56,277 nt of DNA, from assembly GCF_024295805.1 (NCBI RefSeq), contig NZ_JANCLX010000004.1, positions 366,883 through 423,159 on the forward strand. Direction: 5' to 3'. Under the pieces are notes generated by a model. The model was given only the letters and a program-made list of their open reading frames with translations. It did no database searches and was not told the DNA's origin. Shown piece after piece: positions 41,043 to 48,883 of the stretch. The translations under genes and the position numbers were made by a program. The number at the start of each line of letters is the position of its first letter. Within the stretch, counting starts at the first letter, position 1. The stretch comes from Streptomyces cucumeris (GTDB taxonomy: Bacteria > Actinomycetota > Actinomycetes > Streptomycetales > Streptomycetaceae).

Positions 41043-41786
41043 GTGAATGAGCGACTGCGTTCCGCGCTCGTCCAACGGGGCCTGACAGTTGAGGAAATGG
41101 CCAGCGCCTGCTCCGTGGACCCCAAGACCGCCAGCAGGTGGGTCAGTGGCAGAGTGCCCCACCGGCGGCACCGCTGGACGGTGGCCAACCTGCTGAGCGT
41201 CGACGAGGCATACCTCTGGCCGGAGAACGAGCAGGGGACCCAGCGGCTGGGCTCAGACCGCTCGGAACTCGTCGACACCCACCCCAACCGAGCCAGCGTC
41301 CCGCGCGACCTGTGGCTGTCCCTCCTCCTCGGAGCGATGAAGCAGATCGACGTGCTCGTCTTCTCGGGCACCTTCTTCGCTCAGACGAACCCGCACATCG
41401 CGCGGATGCTCCAGGAACGAGCACAGGCAGGCGTGCGCGTTCGGCTCTGCTTCGGCGATCCGACCGGGGAAGCGGTCCGCATCCGGGGCCGTGAGGAGGG
41501 CATCGGAGACACGCTCGCGGCCAAGATCAGGGCATCCCTCACGTACTACCGTGACCTCGTCGGCTACCCGGGCTGTGAGGTGCGCCTTCACGACACCACG
41601 CTGTACAACTCGATCTTCCGATACGACGACCACCTCATGGTCAACCCCCACATCTGGGGCCAGCCGGCCAGCGCCAACCCGATTCTCCAGCTCCGCCAGA
41701 CAGATGGCGGGGAGTGGTTCCAGCGGTACGGCGACAGCTTCGAGGCCGTCTGGACGACCGCGCGCCTTTGGACACCCGACCAGTAG
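41043..41786 (+). CDS. XRE-type regulator with C-terminal PLD-like domain
   Basis: A 247-residue protein. An N-terminal helix-turn-helix (LTVEEMASACSVDPKTASRWVSG, residues 12-35) is joined to a domain that resembles a phospholipase D half (VLVFSGTFFAQ, GVRVRLCFGDP, then FRYDDHLMVNPH). The usual H-x-K-x4-D is not intact (HLMVN), so it is probably a sensor or dimer domain rather than an enzyme. GTG 41043 with GGA just before it; no strong ribosome site, and leaderless translation is possible. It is divergent from the HAD gene and the large operon, and 14 bases before the NUDIX gene. It is the best candidate for a regulator of the cluster, inferred by position. Confidence 0.75.
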   Translation: MNERLRSALVQRGLTVEEMASACSVDPKTASRWVSGRVPHRRHRWTVANLLSVDEAYLWPENEQGTQRLGSDRSELVDTHPNRASVPRDLWLSLLLGAMKQIDVLVFSGTFFAQTNPHIARMLQERAQAGVRVRLCFGDPTGEAVRIRGREEGIGDTLAAKIRASLTYYRDLVGYPGCEVRLHDTTLYNSIFRYDDHLMVNPHIWGQPASANPILQLRQTDGGEWFQRYGDSFEAVWTTARLWTPDQ

Positions 41787-41800
41787 GAGTAGCAACCACC

Positions 41801-42268
41801 GTGGGCAGGACCGAGTACTACCACGACCCCAAGGCCCCCAAGGCCAACACCCTCATCCCCGCCAGCAACATGCTCGTGGTCGACGACCAAGGCGCCATCC
41901 TCCTCCAGCGACGCCGCGACACCGGCCAGTGGGCCCTGCCCGGCGGCGCCCAGGACATCGGCGAGAGCCCGGCACAGTGTGCGGTCCGCGAGTGCCAGGA
42001 AGAGACCGGAATCGTCGCGGAGGTCACCGGCTTCCTGGGCGTTTACTCGAACCCGGCGCACATCGTCGCGTACACCGACGGCGAGATCCGGCAGCAGTTC
42101 GAGGTCGTGTACATCGGCCGCCCGGTCAGCGGCGAGCCCACGATCAATGATGAAGCCGACGGCGTGCGGTGGGTTAACCCGGACGACCTGCACTCCCTCG
42201 ACATCCACCCGAGCATGCACGAGCAGATCGGCCACTACCTGGCCGGGACGTACCCCTACCTCGGGTGA
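41801..42268 (+). CDS. NUDIX hydrolase
   Basis: A 155-residue NUDIX hydrolase with the full box GGAQDIGESPAQCAVRECQEETGI (Gly-x5-Glu-x7-Arg-Glu-x2-Glu-Glu-x-Gly) near residues 48-70. These enzymes cleave nucleoside diphosphates linked to another group. GTG 41801 follows the XRE/PLD-like gene closely with AGGAG upstream; the two form a pair common in Streptomyces. It could sanitise nucleotides or hydrolyse a nucleotide-linked ligand sensed by the regulator. It converges with the HD gene (five bases between stops). Confidence 0.9.
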   Translation: MGRTEYYHDPKAPKANTLIPASNMLVVDDQGAILLQRRRDTGQWALPGGAQDIGESPAQCAVRECQEETGIVAEVTGFLGVYSNPAHIVAYTDGEIRQQFEVVYIGRPVSGEPTINDEADGVRWVNPDDLHSLDIHPSMHEQIGHYLAGTYPYLG

Positions 42269-42272
42269 ACGC

Positions 42273-42848
42273 TCACCCTCGCAGTTCGACGCCGGCCTCG
42301 GCCGCAGCCGCCCGCACCCGATCCACGCTCGCGTGGATGTGCGGTGTGGCCCGGCGAATGAATCGCCCCACCACGCTGTCCTCGCCATAGCGGCCCAAGA
42401 TCTCGCTCAACCGCTCTGCCGACGTCGTCCGACGGCCGTCCGGCGTCGTGGTCATATCGCAGTACACGAGTGCGTCCACGAGCAGCGGATCATCCAGCAG
42501 GGGGAATTCGTCCGCCAGCTCGTCCCGAAGACCGCGCTCCTCGGCCTCCAGTAGCGCGTAGGTGTGGTTCGCCACCAGCCGGACGACCCGTTCGTCAGCC
42601 GTATGCGTATCCCGGAGGTACCGGGCTCCGTCCAGGGGATGGAATCCGGTGTGGACGAGCGGGGGCGCATAGCCGATGTCGTGCAGCACCGCGGCGGATT
42701 CCAGAACCTCGGCGTCGGCACCGACCAGGGGCGCGATCATCCGGGCACAAGCGGCAACGCCCTGTGTGTGCGCCCATCTGCGCGGAAGGCTGTAGCGCAG
42801 CAGCTCGCCCGCCAGTTCATACGCCCAGTTGCCGTTGTTCGTCGCCAC
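42273..42848 (-). CDS. HD-domain phosphohydrolase
   Basis: A 191-residue HD-domain protein. Metal ligands are visible in the order H (RRWAHTQGV), HD (AAVLHDIGYAP), then H (HTGFHPLDGARYL) and D (LVYCDMTTT). The family removes phosphate from nucleotides or nucleic acid ends. Placed at GTG 42848 (VATNNGNWAYEL) because the upstream MGGGAR stretch is unconserved; no purine-rich ribosome site is seen, so leaderless is possible. It meets the NUDIX gene tail to tail. No link to the operon is required by the sequence. Confidence 0.8.
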   Translation of the reverse strand: MATNNGNWAYELAGELLRYSLPRRWAHTQGVAACARMIAPLVGADAEVLESAAVLHDIGYAPPLVHTGFHPLDGARYLRDTHTADERVVRLVANHTYALLEAEERGLRDELADEFPLLDDPLLVDALVYCDMTTTPDGRRTTSAERLSEILGRYGEDSVVGRFIRRATPHIHASVDRVRAAAAEAGVELRG

Positions 42849-43376
42849 GCGGGGAGGATACGACAAAAGCTGGGCGCCCCCGTGATCAGCCCGAGCGCCT
42901 CCTCCCACATCGGCCGAGGCGGCTCACTCGGTGTCGCCGATCCTGAGCACGGGAACGCCTTCGGCTACGCGATGAACAACATCATCGGAGGCCCCAACGA
43001 TGTGCGAGCGACGTTGCTGGTTGACGCTGTGCAGATGTCGCTGGCGTAGCTGAACACGGGCACCGTCAGTTCTCCACACGCAAGACTGGGCCGTGGACGG
43101 CAGCCCAACGAGGTTGGTCGGCAACGACGCAGCGTCCTGTGCATAGCCTCGGCACCGGCTGCTGGGTTCCCTGCAGGATCGCCCCAGGGCCGTGGCCATT
43201 AGAAGCACTACCTGCGCAACTAGACAAACCGCTCATCCGAACCGGTCACCGCCGTGCGGAATCTGGTCAGACTCGCCCAAGACGGCTCCAACGAGGGGCT
43301 CAGATCTACTTCGAACTTCGACCTGTGTGCCGTCGCTCTCACACTGGGCCCGCAATCAATGATCCGGAGGTGGCCC
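42849..43376. other. Intergenic stretch with no credible gene
   Basis: About 530 bases between the HD gene start and the zinc-ribbon gene. No frame has family motifs with a ribosome site. It must hold promoters for the outward-reading HD and zinc-ribbon genes, but none could be placed with confidence. Confidence 0.5.
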
Positions 43377-44114
43377 GTGGGCAAAATGACGGAGGAGCAG
43401 CGGCAGCAGCGAGCCCGAGCCAGGGCCCGCAGCGCAGCACTGGAAGCAGAGGAGGACGACCGGCGCCGGGAGGAAAAGAATGAGGAGTGGAAACGTGAAG
43501 GCACGTACCTGAGCCGCGAGGAGTTCGAAGCGGGCCATCCTTGCCGCGGGTGCGGCGAGCCGATCCTCGACGGCCGTGGCAACCAACCGCCGCTACTGCG
43601 GATGACGCCCGAAGAGCAGGCCGAGCACGACGCGGAAGAGGCCCGATACAAGGAGCGTCACGGCGAGTGCCGCGCCGTACGCTGGACGATGAGCGGATCG
43701 CGCACGCAGCACTGCGGCCATTGCTGCCCGCCCCCTCCCATAAGCGAGAAGCAGAGGGAAGTGATCGCTGAGCTACTCTCCCACAAGACCGACAAGCGGG
43801 AACTGGACGACTGGGACCTCATACTCACTTGCGACCACACCGTCCGTAGGACCCAACACCGTGATCACCAGCACTACTCGATACCCGTAGCACGGTGCCC
43901 GGCCTGCGGGCAGCGGCGGGGCGTAGTCGAGGCCGTACACATCGGCCCCACGGAAGATCCCAAGGGCGAGGTCCGGCGGGAACGCTTGGACGCCGAACTT
44001 CGGAAAGCCAAGGCGAAACTGGAGCGACAGCGCAAGGCCGCGGCGAAGACGGAACAGCAAGTCGACGAACTCGCCGGGAAACTCGGAGGAACCGAAAACC
44101 ACTCCGATAGTTGA
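43377..44114 (+). CDS. Cysteine-rich zinc-binding protein with coiled coil, unknown
   Basis: A 245-residue protein of unknown function. An N-terminal charged coiled coil (residues 5-40, Gln/Arg/Glu-rich) is followed by CRGCGEPI, CGHCCPPPP and a third pair, CPACGQRRGV: likely zinc ribbons. A C-terminal coiled coil (LDAELRKAKAKLERQRKAA) closes it. Start placed at GTG 43377, six bases after GGAGG. Zinc ribbons between coiled coils fit DNA or protein binding. Its neighbour downstream is a DUF3800 protein 230 bases away. I do not recognise the family. Confidence 0.6.
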   Translation: MGKMTEEQRQQRARARARSAALEAEEDDRRREEKNEEWKREGTYLSREEFEAGHPCRGCGEPILDGRGNQPPLLRMTPEEQAEHDAEEARYKERHGECRAVRWTMSGSRTQHCGHCCPPPPISEKQREVIAELLSHKTDKRELDDWDLILTCDHTVRRTQHRDHQHYSIPVARCPACGQRRGVVEAVHIGPTEDPKGEVRRERLDAELRKAKAKLERQRKAAAKTEQQVDELAGKLGGTENHSDS

Positions 44115-44343
44115 TTAGCGTACTGTCTCGGCGGCAGGCTGCATATGTATGCGTCGGCAACAGGTCTACCGGTCCCTCCCCCGCCAGCTCAGAGGCACCT
44201 GACCCCACGCAGACGTTCCGCATACCCGCATCGACACATCCACATGCACGGGGCCAAGCCCGGTCCCCTCCACGGCTCGACGCGGCATGGAGATGATTCC
44301 TAGGCGTTGCCGCTACAGGCCCACGTCACCGATCATTTCGCTC

Positions 44344-45495
44344 ATGCCAGACCCAAACACGCGCACGCCCAACTCCGGTACCGGGCTTCCGGGAGCGAGC
44401 TACAGCCGCCGAAACCATCGTGCCCTTACCAGCGACCAGCCCGGCCGCAGCCGCTGGTTCGCCATCGACGAGGCTGGCAATGATGGAGATCAGCTCTATG
44501 GGCGTGAGCACCGCTACTTCGTCCTCGGTGGCATCGCCATCGATGACGCAGAGGCCGCTGAAATCCTCCAAGACATCCGCACCCGAGCTCGGGTGCAGGC
44601 ACCGGAGATTAAATTCCAACGGTCCTTCAGCAAGCTGGGCGACGCCTGGAAGCGCGACATACTCGCGGAACTCCTGTCGCCGTCCGGCGCCCTAGCTGGC
44701 CGAACCATGCTCTATGTCGTTGACAAGCGGTACATGATCGCTACGAAATTGGTCGACCTGCTCATCGAGGAGCGCTACCACGCCCTCGGCATCGATGTCG
44801 TAAGCAACGGGATCGTCCGTAAAATCGCGATTGACCTCGCCACCTGGGGACCGAAAGCTGTGGGCGCCGACCACTTCGATGTGCTGCTAGCCACTACCGC
44901 GATGTTCTTCTCCAAGAAAAATCGCCGCGGCGACAAAATCAGCGCCGACGAACTCTACCGTATCTACCGTGAGGCGGCATCCTACTCTCGCCGCAAGAAG
45001 AACCCGGCTGTACGCCATCTCGCCGACGTCTTCGAATTCCTGGCGAAACGCACCCGCGTCTATGCCGAGGAATTCGCCGCGGAGCGCAGCCAAGCCGCCG
45101 CAGGCGTCCCCAGCGCAGTTGCGGGCCTGGACGATGACGCGATGGACCCGATCATCCCCGCCCTCGCCGCGTTGGTGAGCTCCGCATCCGCACGCTTTGG
45201 GCGCCTCGACATCCTGGCAGACGAGCAGCGACTCCTCACGGACGAGAAGTTCGACGTCCTCGACAAGGCGATCGCCGCCATGATCACTACGTGGCACCAG
45301 CGCGACGGGCACGCCCTGCGCGGTGAGCTGGTGCGCGGCCAATCCGCCAGCCACCCGTCGCTGCAACTGGCTGACCTCGTCAGCGGGGCCGGCCTGGCAT
45401 CTACCCGTCACAGCGATACCGACCCCGAATCCCAAGAGGACCTGGATCTGGCAGTGCGACAAATATTCCTGCCCGACAGTCTCCTCATCCCCTAG
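44344..45495 (+). CDS. DUF3800-domain protein (putative RNase H-fold nuclease)
   Basis: About 383 residues. The DUF3800 signature appears at WFAIDEAGNDGD (acidic pair on strand 1), the following YFVLGGIAIDD strand, and the C-terminal LQLADLVSG. The family is predicted to have an RNase H-like fold and is often found with phage-defence genes. The middle is long and helical. The start is uncertain: ATG 44344 or the in-frame ATG 44287, neither with a clear ribosome site. The 44115-44343 gap holds nothing obvious. The next gene, 58 bases on, encodes a HEPN-motif protein, so they are probably one unit. Confidence 0.8.
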   Translation: MPDPNTRTPNSGTGLPGASYSRRNHRALTSDQPGRSRWFAIDEAGNDGDQLYGREHRYFVLGGIAIDDAEAAEILQDIRTRARVQAPEIKFQRSFSKLGDAWKRDILAELLSPSGALAGRTMLYVVDKRYMIATKLVDLLIEERYHALGIDVVSNGIVRKIAIDLATWGPKAVGADHFDVLLATTAMFFSKKNRRGDKISADELYRIYREAASYSRRKKNPAVRHLADVFEFLAKRTRVYAEEFAAERSQAAAGVPSAVAGLDDDAMDPIIPALAALVSSASARFGRLDILADEQRLLTDEKFDVLDKAIAAMITTWHQRDGHALRGELVRGQSASHPSLQLADLVSGAGLASTRHSDTDPESQEDLDLAVRQIFLPDSLLIP

Positions 45496-45553
45496 ATTCC
45501 CGGTGCGCCACAATCTGGTGGCCCCATGCCGTACCAGTACATACCCTGACAGG

Positions 45554-46912
45554 ATGGAAAACAGATCGGCAGATTCAAGTGACACGTCCAGCACGGCGCA
45601 CGGCATCGGCGGATACGCTTCTGCGCAGGATCTGCCGTCGGTTCGCCAGCTACATCAGCAGTTGCGGCAGACTCGGGCGCTTCGGTTCCTGATCCCCCGT
45701 GATCAGCGCCCGGACCTTGCGGTCGTCGAGCGCCGACTACAACACCTGTGCGAAACCGTGGATGCGTTCTACCAGGTACTGGGGCCCAGGAATTGGATCT
45801 TCCACGAGAACCTCCCCGTCGACGCCATCGCCGAGCTGCTCACATCCGAGGGGGGTCCCGAGGCTGCGGAAGAGGCGTTCATCGCCCTGTACACCGACCA
45901 GGACGCGCTCGCTTCCCGCCTGCAAGTGATCAACAAACTGCCAGCCCTACGCAAGCGGCGGCATCTAATCCTCAAAGCTCACGAGGACTACGCCGCCGGC
46001 CGCTACTACGCCTGCATTCACCTGCTGATCAGCGTCATGGACGGTTTCGTCAACGAATTCGAGACCGTACGCAGGGGCCTGCACGCGCGGCAAGCCGAGG
46101 ACCTTCATGCATGGGACAGCGTCGTCGGACACCACATGGGCCTGGCCAACGCGCACAAGACGTTCATCAAAGGGAAAAGCGCCACCAACGAGGACCCCGT
46201 CTACGAGCTGTACCGCAACGGCATCGTCCACGGCAGCCTCCTCAATTACGACAACGTCGTAGTGGCGACCAAAGCCTGGAACCGTCTGTTCGCGGTAGTC
46301 GACTGGGCCAACGCCACACTCAAGGAGAAAACCCCGCCGCCATCCCGGCCGACCATGAGGCAGCTATGGCACTCACTGTCCGAACTTAGTAGGCACCAAA
46401 AGGCCAATGACGCCTGGAAGCCACACCGCGTCAGCTCAGACGACGCGAGCTTCAGCCAGGAGGCCCCTGCCTTGGCCACCGAGCAGTTCCTGACGGCCTG
46501 GACACAGTGCAACTACGGGCGGATGGCCCAATGGATCTCACAACCCATCCGCGACAAGCACGGCGCTGCCATGCCCCGCGAGGTGAGGATGCTGTACAAG
46601 GACCGACCACTATCAGCCTTCGCGGTCTTGACCGTCGACCACATCGCGCCGGCCTCCTGCCTCGTCGAGGTCGAGGTCCACCTGGCCGATCAGCCTGACG
46701 GTCAGGCAGTCCCGGCAACCTTTCGGTGGCTCTATGAAGACCCGCAAGGAGACCCTGTCTCGTCGCTGCTGCCGGGCCAGTGGCGGCTGTACTGCTGGGA
46801 GCCCGACCGGTTCATCCCTTATCCCGACCTCAAGGGATGGTTGAAGCCGGACCCCAACGCGCCGGACGCGAAACCCGATCTGCGTGAGCGGCCGCAGGGG
46901 GGCCTGGCCTGA
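45554..46912 (+). CDS. HEPN-motif protein, candidate RNase effector
   Basis: A 452-residue protein. The central helical region (residues 145-250) holds R221-N-x3-H226 (RNGIVHG), the R-x4-6-H signature of HEPN RNases, where Asn after Arg is typical. Upstream is a helix YYACIHLLISVMDGF that fits the HEPN bundle. The C-terminal third (residues 300-440) is mixed and may be a separate substrate or partner domain (WRLYCWEPDRFIPY). The N-terminal 130 residues are helical. Its ATG has only a weak site (AGG). It is co-directional with the DUF3800 gene; a toxin-like RNase plus nuclease pair suggests abortive infection. The pairing is inference. Confidence 0.6.
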   Translation: MENRSADSSDTSSTAHGIGGYASAQDLPSVRQLHQQLRQTRALRFLIPRDQRPDLAVVERRLQHLCETVDAFYQVLGPRNWIFHENLPVDAIAELLTSEGGPEAAEEAFIALYTDQDALASRLQVINKLPALRKRRHLILKAHEDYAAGRYYACIHLLISVMDGFVNEFETVRRGLHARQAEDLHAWDSVVGHHMGLANAHKTFIKGKSATNEDPVYELYRNGIVHGSLLNYDNVVVATKAWNRLFAVVDWANATLKEKTPPPSRPTMRQLWHSLSELSRHQKANDAWKPHRVSSDDASFSQEAPALATEQFLTAWTQCNYGRMAQWISQPIRDKHGAAMPREVRMLYKDRPLSAFAVLTVDHIAPASCLVEVEVHLADQPDGQAVPATFRWLYEDPQGDPVSSLLPGQWRLYCWEPDRFIPYPDLKGWLKPDPNAPDAKPDLRERPQGGLA

Positions 46913-46976
46913 AGTACGCGAAATGCAGGGCCTGCGGGCACCGATCTCAGCGCCTCATCATCAACCCAATGTCCGC

Positions 46977-47120
46977 GTGAACTACGAGTCAGTCCAGGTG
47001 GTACGTCATGGCGTCGTCTCCGCAGTGGACGTCGCTGACGCCATTGACTGCGCCTACCGACTGCGCCAGAACCTCTCCGACCGCGATGTCGAGTTGTGCA
47101 CCACCGCCCAGGCCATCTGA
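46977..47120 (+). CDS. Short 47-residue unknown protein
   Basis: A 47-codon frame with GTG start, encoding a small, acidic helix-forming protein (VVSAVDVADAIDCAYRLRQNL). It has codon use like its neighbours and lies in the gap before the sigma-factor pair, but no ribosome site or known family supports it strongly. It may be a real small gene upstream of the sigma operon. Low confidence. Confidence 0.35.
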   Translation: MNYESVQVVRHGVVSAVDVADAIDCAYRLRQNLSDRDVELCTTAQAI

Positions 47121-47267
47121 TCTGACGGCAGCAAGATCAGGCGGGCGCCTCACAACAATTCGCGGCGGTATGTCATGAGGATGAGCCTGCCGCACCTCTT
47201 CAGAGATGTACGGCCCATGCCCCGAAAGCGCGGGAAGCGGGAGCCGCTGATCGAAGGAGGTTGTCCG

Positions 47268-47456
47268 GTGGAGGTTGCCGGCACGTTGATGTCCATCGCT
47301 GTTCTTCTGGCCCCGAGCGTGAAGGACTGGGTGGACAGTGTTACCTACCGCAATCGGGCCCAGGGCAGGGCGGCCTTGGTCCGAGCGCGGCGCGGGGAGG
47401 AAAGCGAGCAGCACGGTGAGGGGCCGGGCAAGAGGCAGGGGAGGGGCCGTGGCTGA
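47268..47456 (+). CDS. Small membrane-associated protein overlapping sigma-factor gene
   Basis: A 62-residue protein. GTG 47268 follows AAGGAGG by seven bases, the strongest ribosome site in this region. A short hydrophobic segment (VAGTLMSIAVLLAPSVKDWV) is followed by an Arg/Lys-rich tail ending KRQGRGRG. Its stop lies eight bases inside the start region of the sigma-factor gene, so translation is coupled. It may be a small partner or anchor of the sigma factor, which itself has membrane segments. No family recognised. Confidence 0.65.
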   Translation: MEVAGTLMSIAVLLAPSVKDWVDSVTYRNRAQGRAALVRARRGEESEQHGEGPGKRQGRGRG

Positions 47457-48339
47457 GCAGGCACAGGATGCGGTGTCGGCCTTGGACACCGTGTACCGGG
47501 ATCACCATGCGGAGATGACCGGGCTCGCCCGTCGACTGCTGGCCGAGGAAGGAGTCCCCGACTCCGTCGTCGGCGCTGAGGACGTCGTGCAGACGGCGTT
47601 CGCCAAGGTCCTTCGCGCCCCTGAGAGCGTCCGCGAGCCCCGCGCATATCTGTACGCGGTGATCCGCAACGACGTAAGGGCTGCAGGGCGTGACAACCGT
47701 GTGCAAGGGAAGTCGGCCGCAGCGGGTGGTGCACAAGGACAGGTGAGTAGGGAAGTCCACGTCGCCGATTTCAGCGGACTGGTCGCCAACCGCATGGCTG
47801 TGTACAAGGCATTGCACGACCTTCCGCCGCAGCAACGCACTGCAGTGTGGGCGACCAAAGCGATGGACTATACGCAGGCCGAAACGGCCGAGTTCATGGG
47901 CAAGAGACCTGGCACCATCGCCACCCATGTGCTGCGGGCCGTGGTGGCACTCCGCGCCAATCTCGTCGCGTTCCTTGTCGCGATTGCCACGGTGCTGGTG
48001 CTCGGCGGCGGGCGAGCCCTTAAAGAAGTGTCAGCTGCGGGCAGTGAGAGGGAAAGGGATCCGCAAGCGTTCTCGGCCGATGGGGTGGTGTACCTGGCGG
48101 GCGCCTTACTCCTTGCCACTGGCCTTACCATCTGGGCATTTTGGGCATGGCGCAAGCGTCGACGGGGATTCGATGAGACCGGAACGTTCGCGCGACAATC
48201 AGTGACGAGGCGCCTTCAGCAAGAGCTTGGTCAGTGGTGGTGGAGGCTGGGCTCGGAACGGGACATACGACGGCAAGGTCGAGGTCCCGATGACACATAC
48301 GGGTACGCGCGAACCCGCGTGTACCTGCCGGACGAATAA
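47449..48339 (+). CDS. ECF-like sigma factor with C-terminal membrane segments
   Basis: A 296-residue protein. Region 2 (residues 12-90: VYRDHHAEMTGLARRLL, GAEDVVQTAFAKVLR, PRAYLYAVIRNDVRAAGR) and region 4 (residues 115-165: LHDLPPQQRTAVWATKAMDYTQAETA, then GTIATHVLRAVVALR) match ECF sigma factors. Two hydrophobic helices follow (LVAFLVAIATVLVLGG and GALLLATGLTIWAFWAW), then a basic cytoplasmic tail. GTG 47449 follows GGGGAGGGG. A sigma factor carrying its own membrane segments could be held at the membrane until cleaved or released. No separate anti-sigma gene is next to it; the small upstream protein may take part. Confidence 0.8.
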   Translation: MAEQAQDAVSALDTVYRDHHAEMTGLARRLLAEEGVPDSVVGAEDVVQTAFAKVLRAPESVREPRAYLYAVIRNDVRAAGRDNRVQGKSAAAGGAQGQVSREVHVADFSGLVANRMAVYKALHDLPPQQRTAVWATKAMDYTQAETAEFMGKRPGTIATHVLRAVVALRANLVAFLVAIATVLVLGGGRALKEVSAAGSERERDPQAFSADGVVYLAGALLLATGLTIWAFWAWRKRRRGFDETGTFARQSVTRRLQQELGQWWWRLGSERDIRRQGRGPDDTYGYARTRVYLPDE

Positions 48340-48660
48340 GCCGAACCTGCTGTTGAGCCATTCAGCTCGCCGAGGTCTCCTCGTACACTCCCTCAGGAGT
48401 GGCATGGCGCACAAGACCCGCGTCATCCCGCAACCAGGCCCGGCCGCCCCCACGGGTGAGCACACGCTTGCGTACAGGCCATGGCAAGTAGGCTACCCAG
48501 CTTGCGGACGCCCATCCGTTGGCCCAGCGCGACGCCGAAGAAAGCCCTGAGCAGGTAGTTCTGGTCTCATTCGCCCCCGTCCGGCGCCGTCCAAGAGCGC
48601 CACCATCACTCCCTCGACCCCAGGTCAGAACACCCCCGTCCCCCGCCGGACCCCCAGACG
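48340..48660. other. Non-coding element flank left of attachment copy A
   Basis: About 320 bases without a credible gene. The last 110 resemble the flank of copy B (both contain CCCCCGTCCG and GACGAA near the core), and one TGGTCTCATT motif lies at 48563-48572. This is the end of an integrative element rather than chromosomal DNA. Confidence 0.5.
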
Positions 48661-48672
48661 AAGAACTGGAAG

Positions 48673-48773
48673 GCGTGTTGGGGGCAACCCCTCACGAGTT
48701 CGAATCTCGTATCCTCCGCCAGTGCCTTCACCGGGCACGATGTCGGAGGGCCCCACCGCTCGCGGTGGGGCCC
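48673..48773 (+). repeat. attachment-site copy A: 3' half of tRNA-Ser plus terminator
   Basis: From 48673 to 48721 the sequence is the 3' arm of the anticodon stem, long variable arm, T arm (GTTCGAATC) and acceptor end TCCTCCGCCA of a serine tRNA. A perfect 11-base hairpin terminator follows (48748-48758 with 48763-48773). The 5' half of the tRNA is absent, and the anticodon loop has drifted (CTGGAAG). An identical 54-base block recurs at 53182-53235 in direct orientation. It is not a working tRNA gene; it is the mark of recombination at a tRNA. Confidence 0.9.
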
Positions 48774-48883
48774 TTCGGCGTTCGTGGTTGCAGTTACCAT
48801 GATCGGCGCACCGTCCGCACGAGATCATGTTGCGGAGCCGGCTGCCAGCGAGGCCGCGCAGCCCCAGTCACAGAGGAGAGACG

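Noticed and set aside
48673..48721. An intact serine tRNA gene
   Set aside because: Only the 3' half is present; no 5' acceptor strand, D arm or 5' anticodon stem matches upstream. The same is true at 53182-53230.
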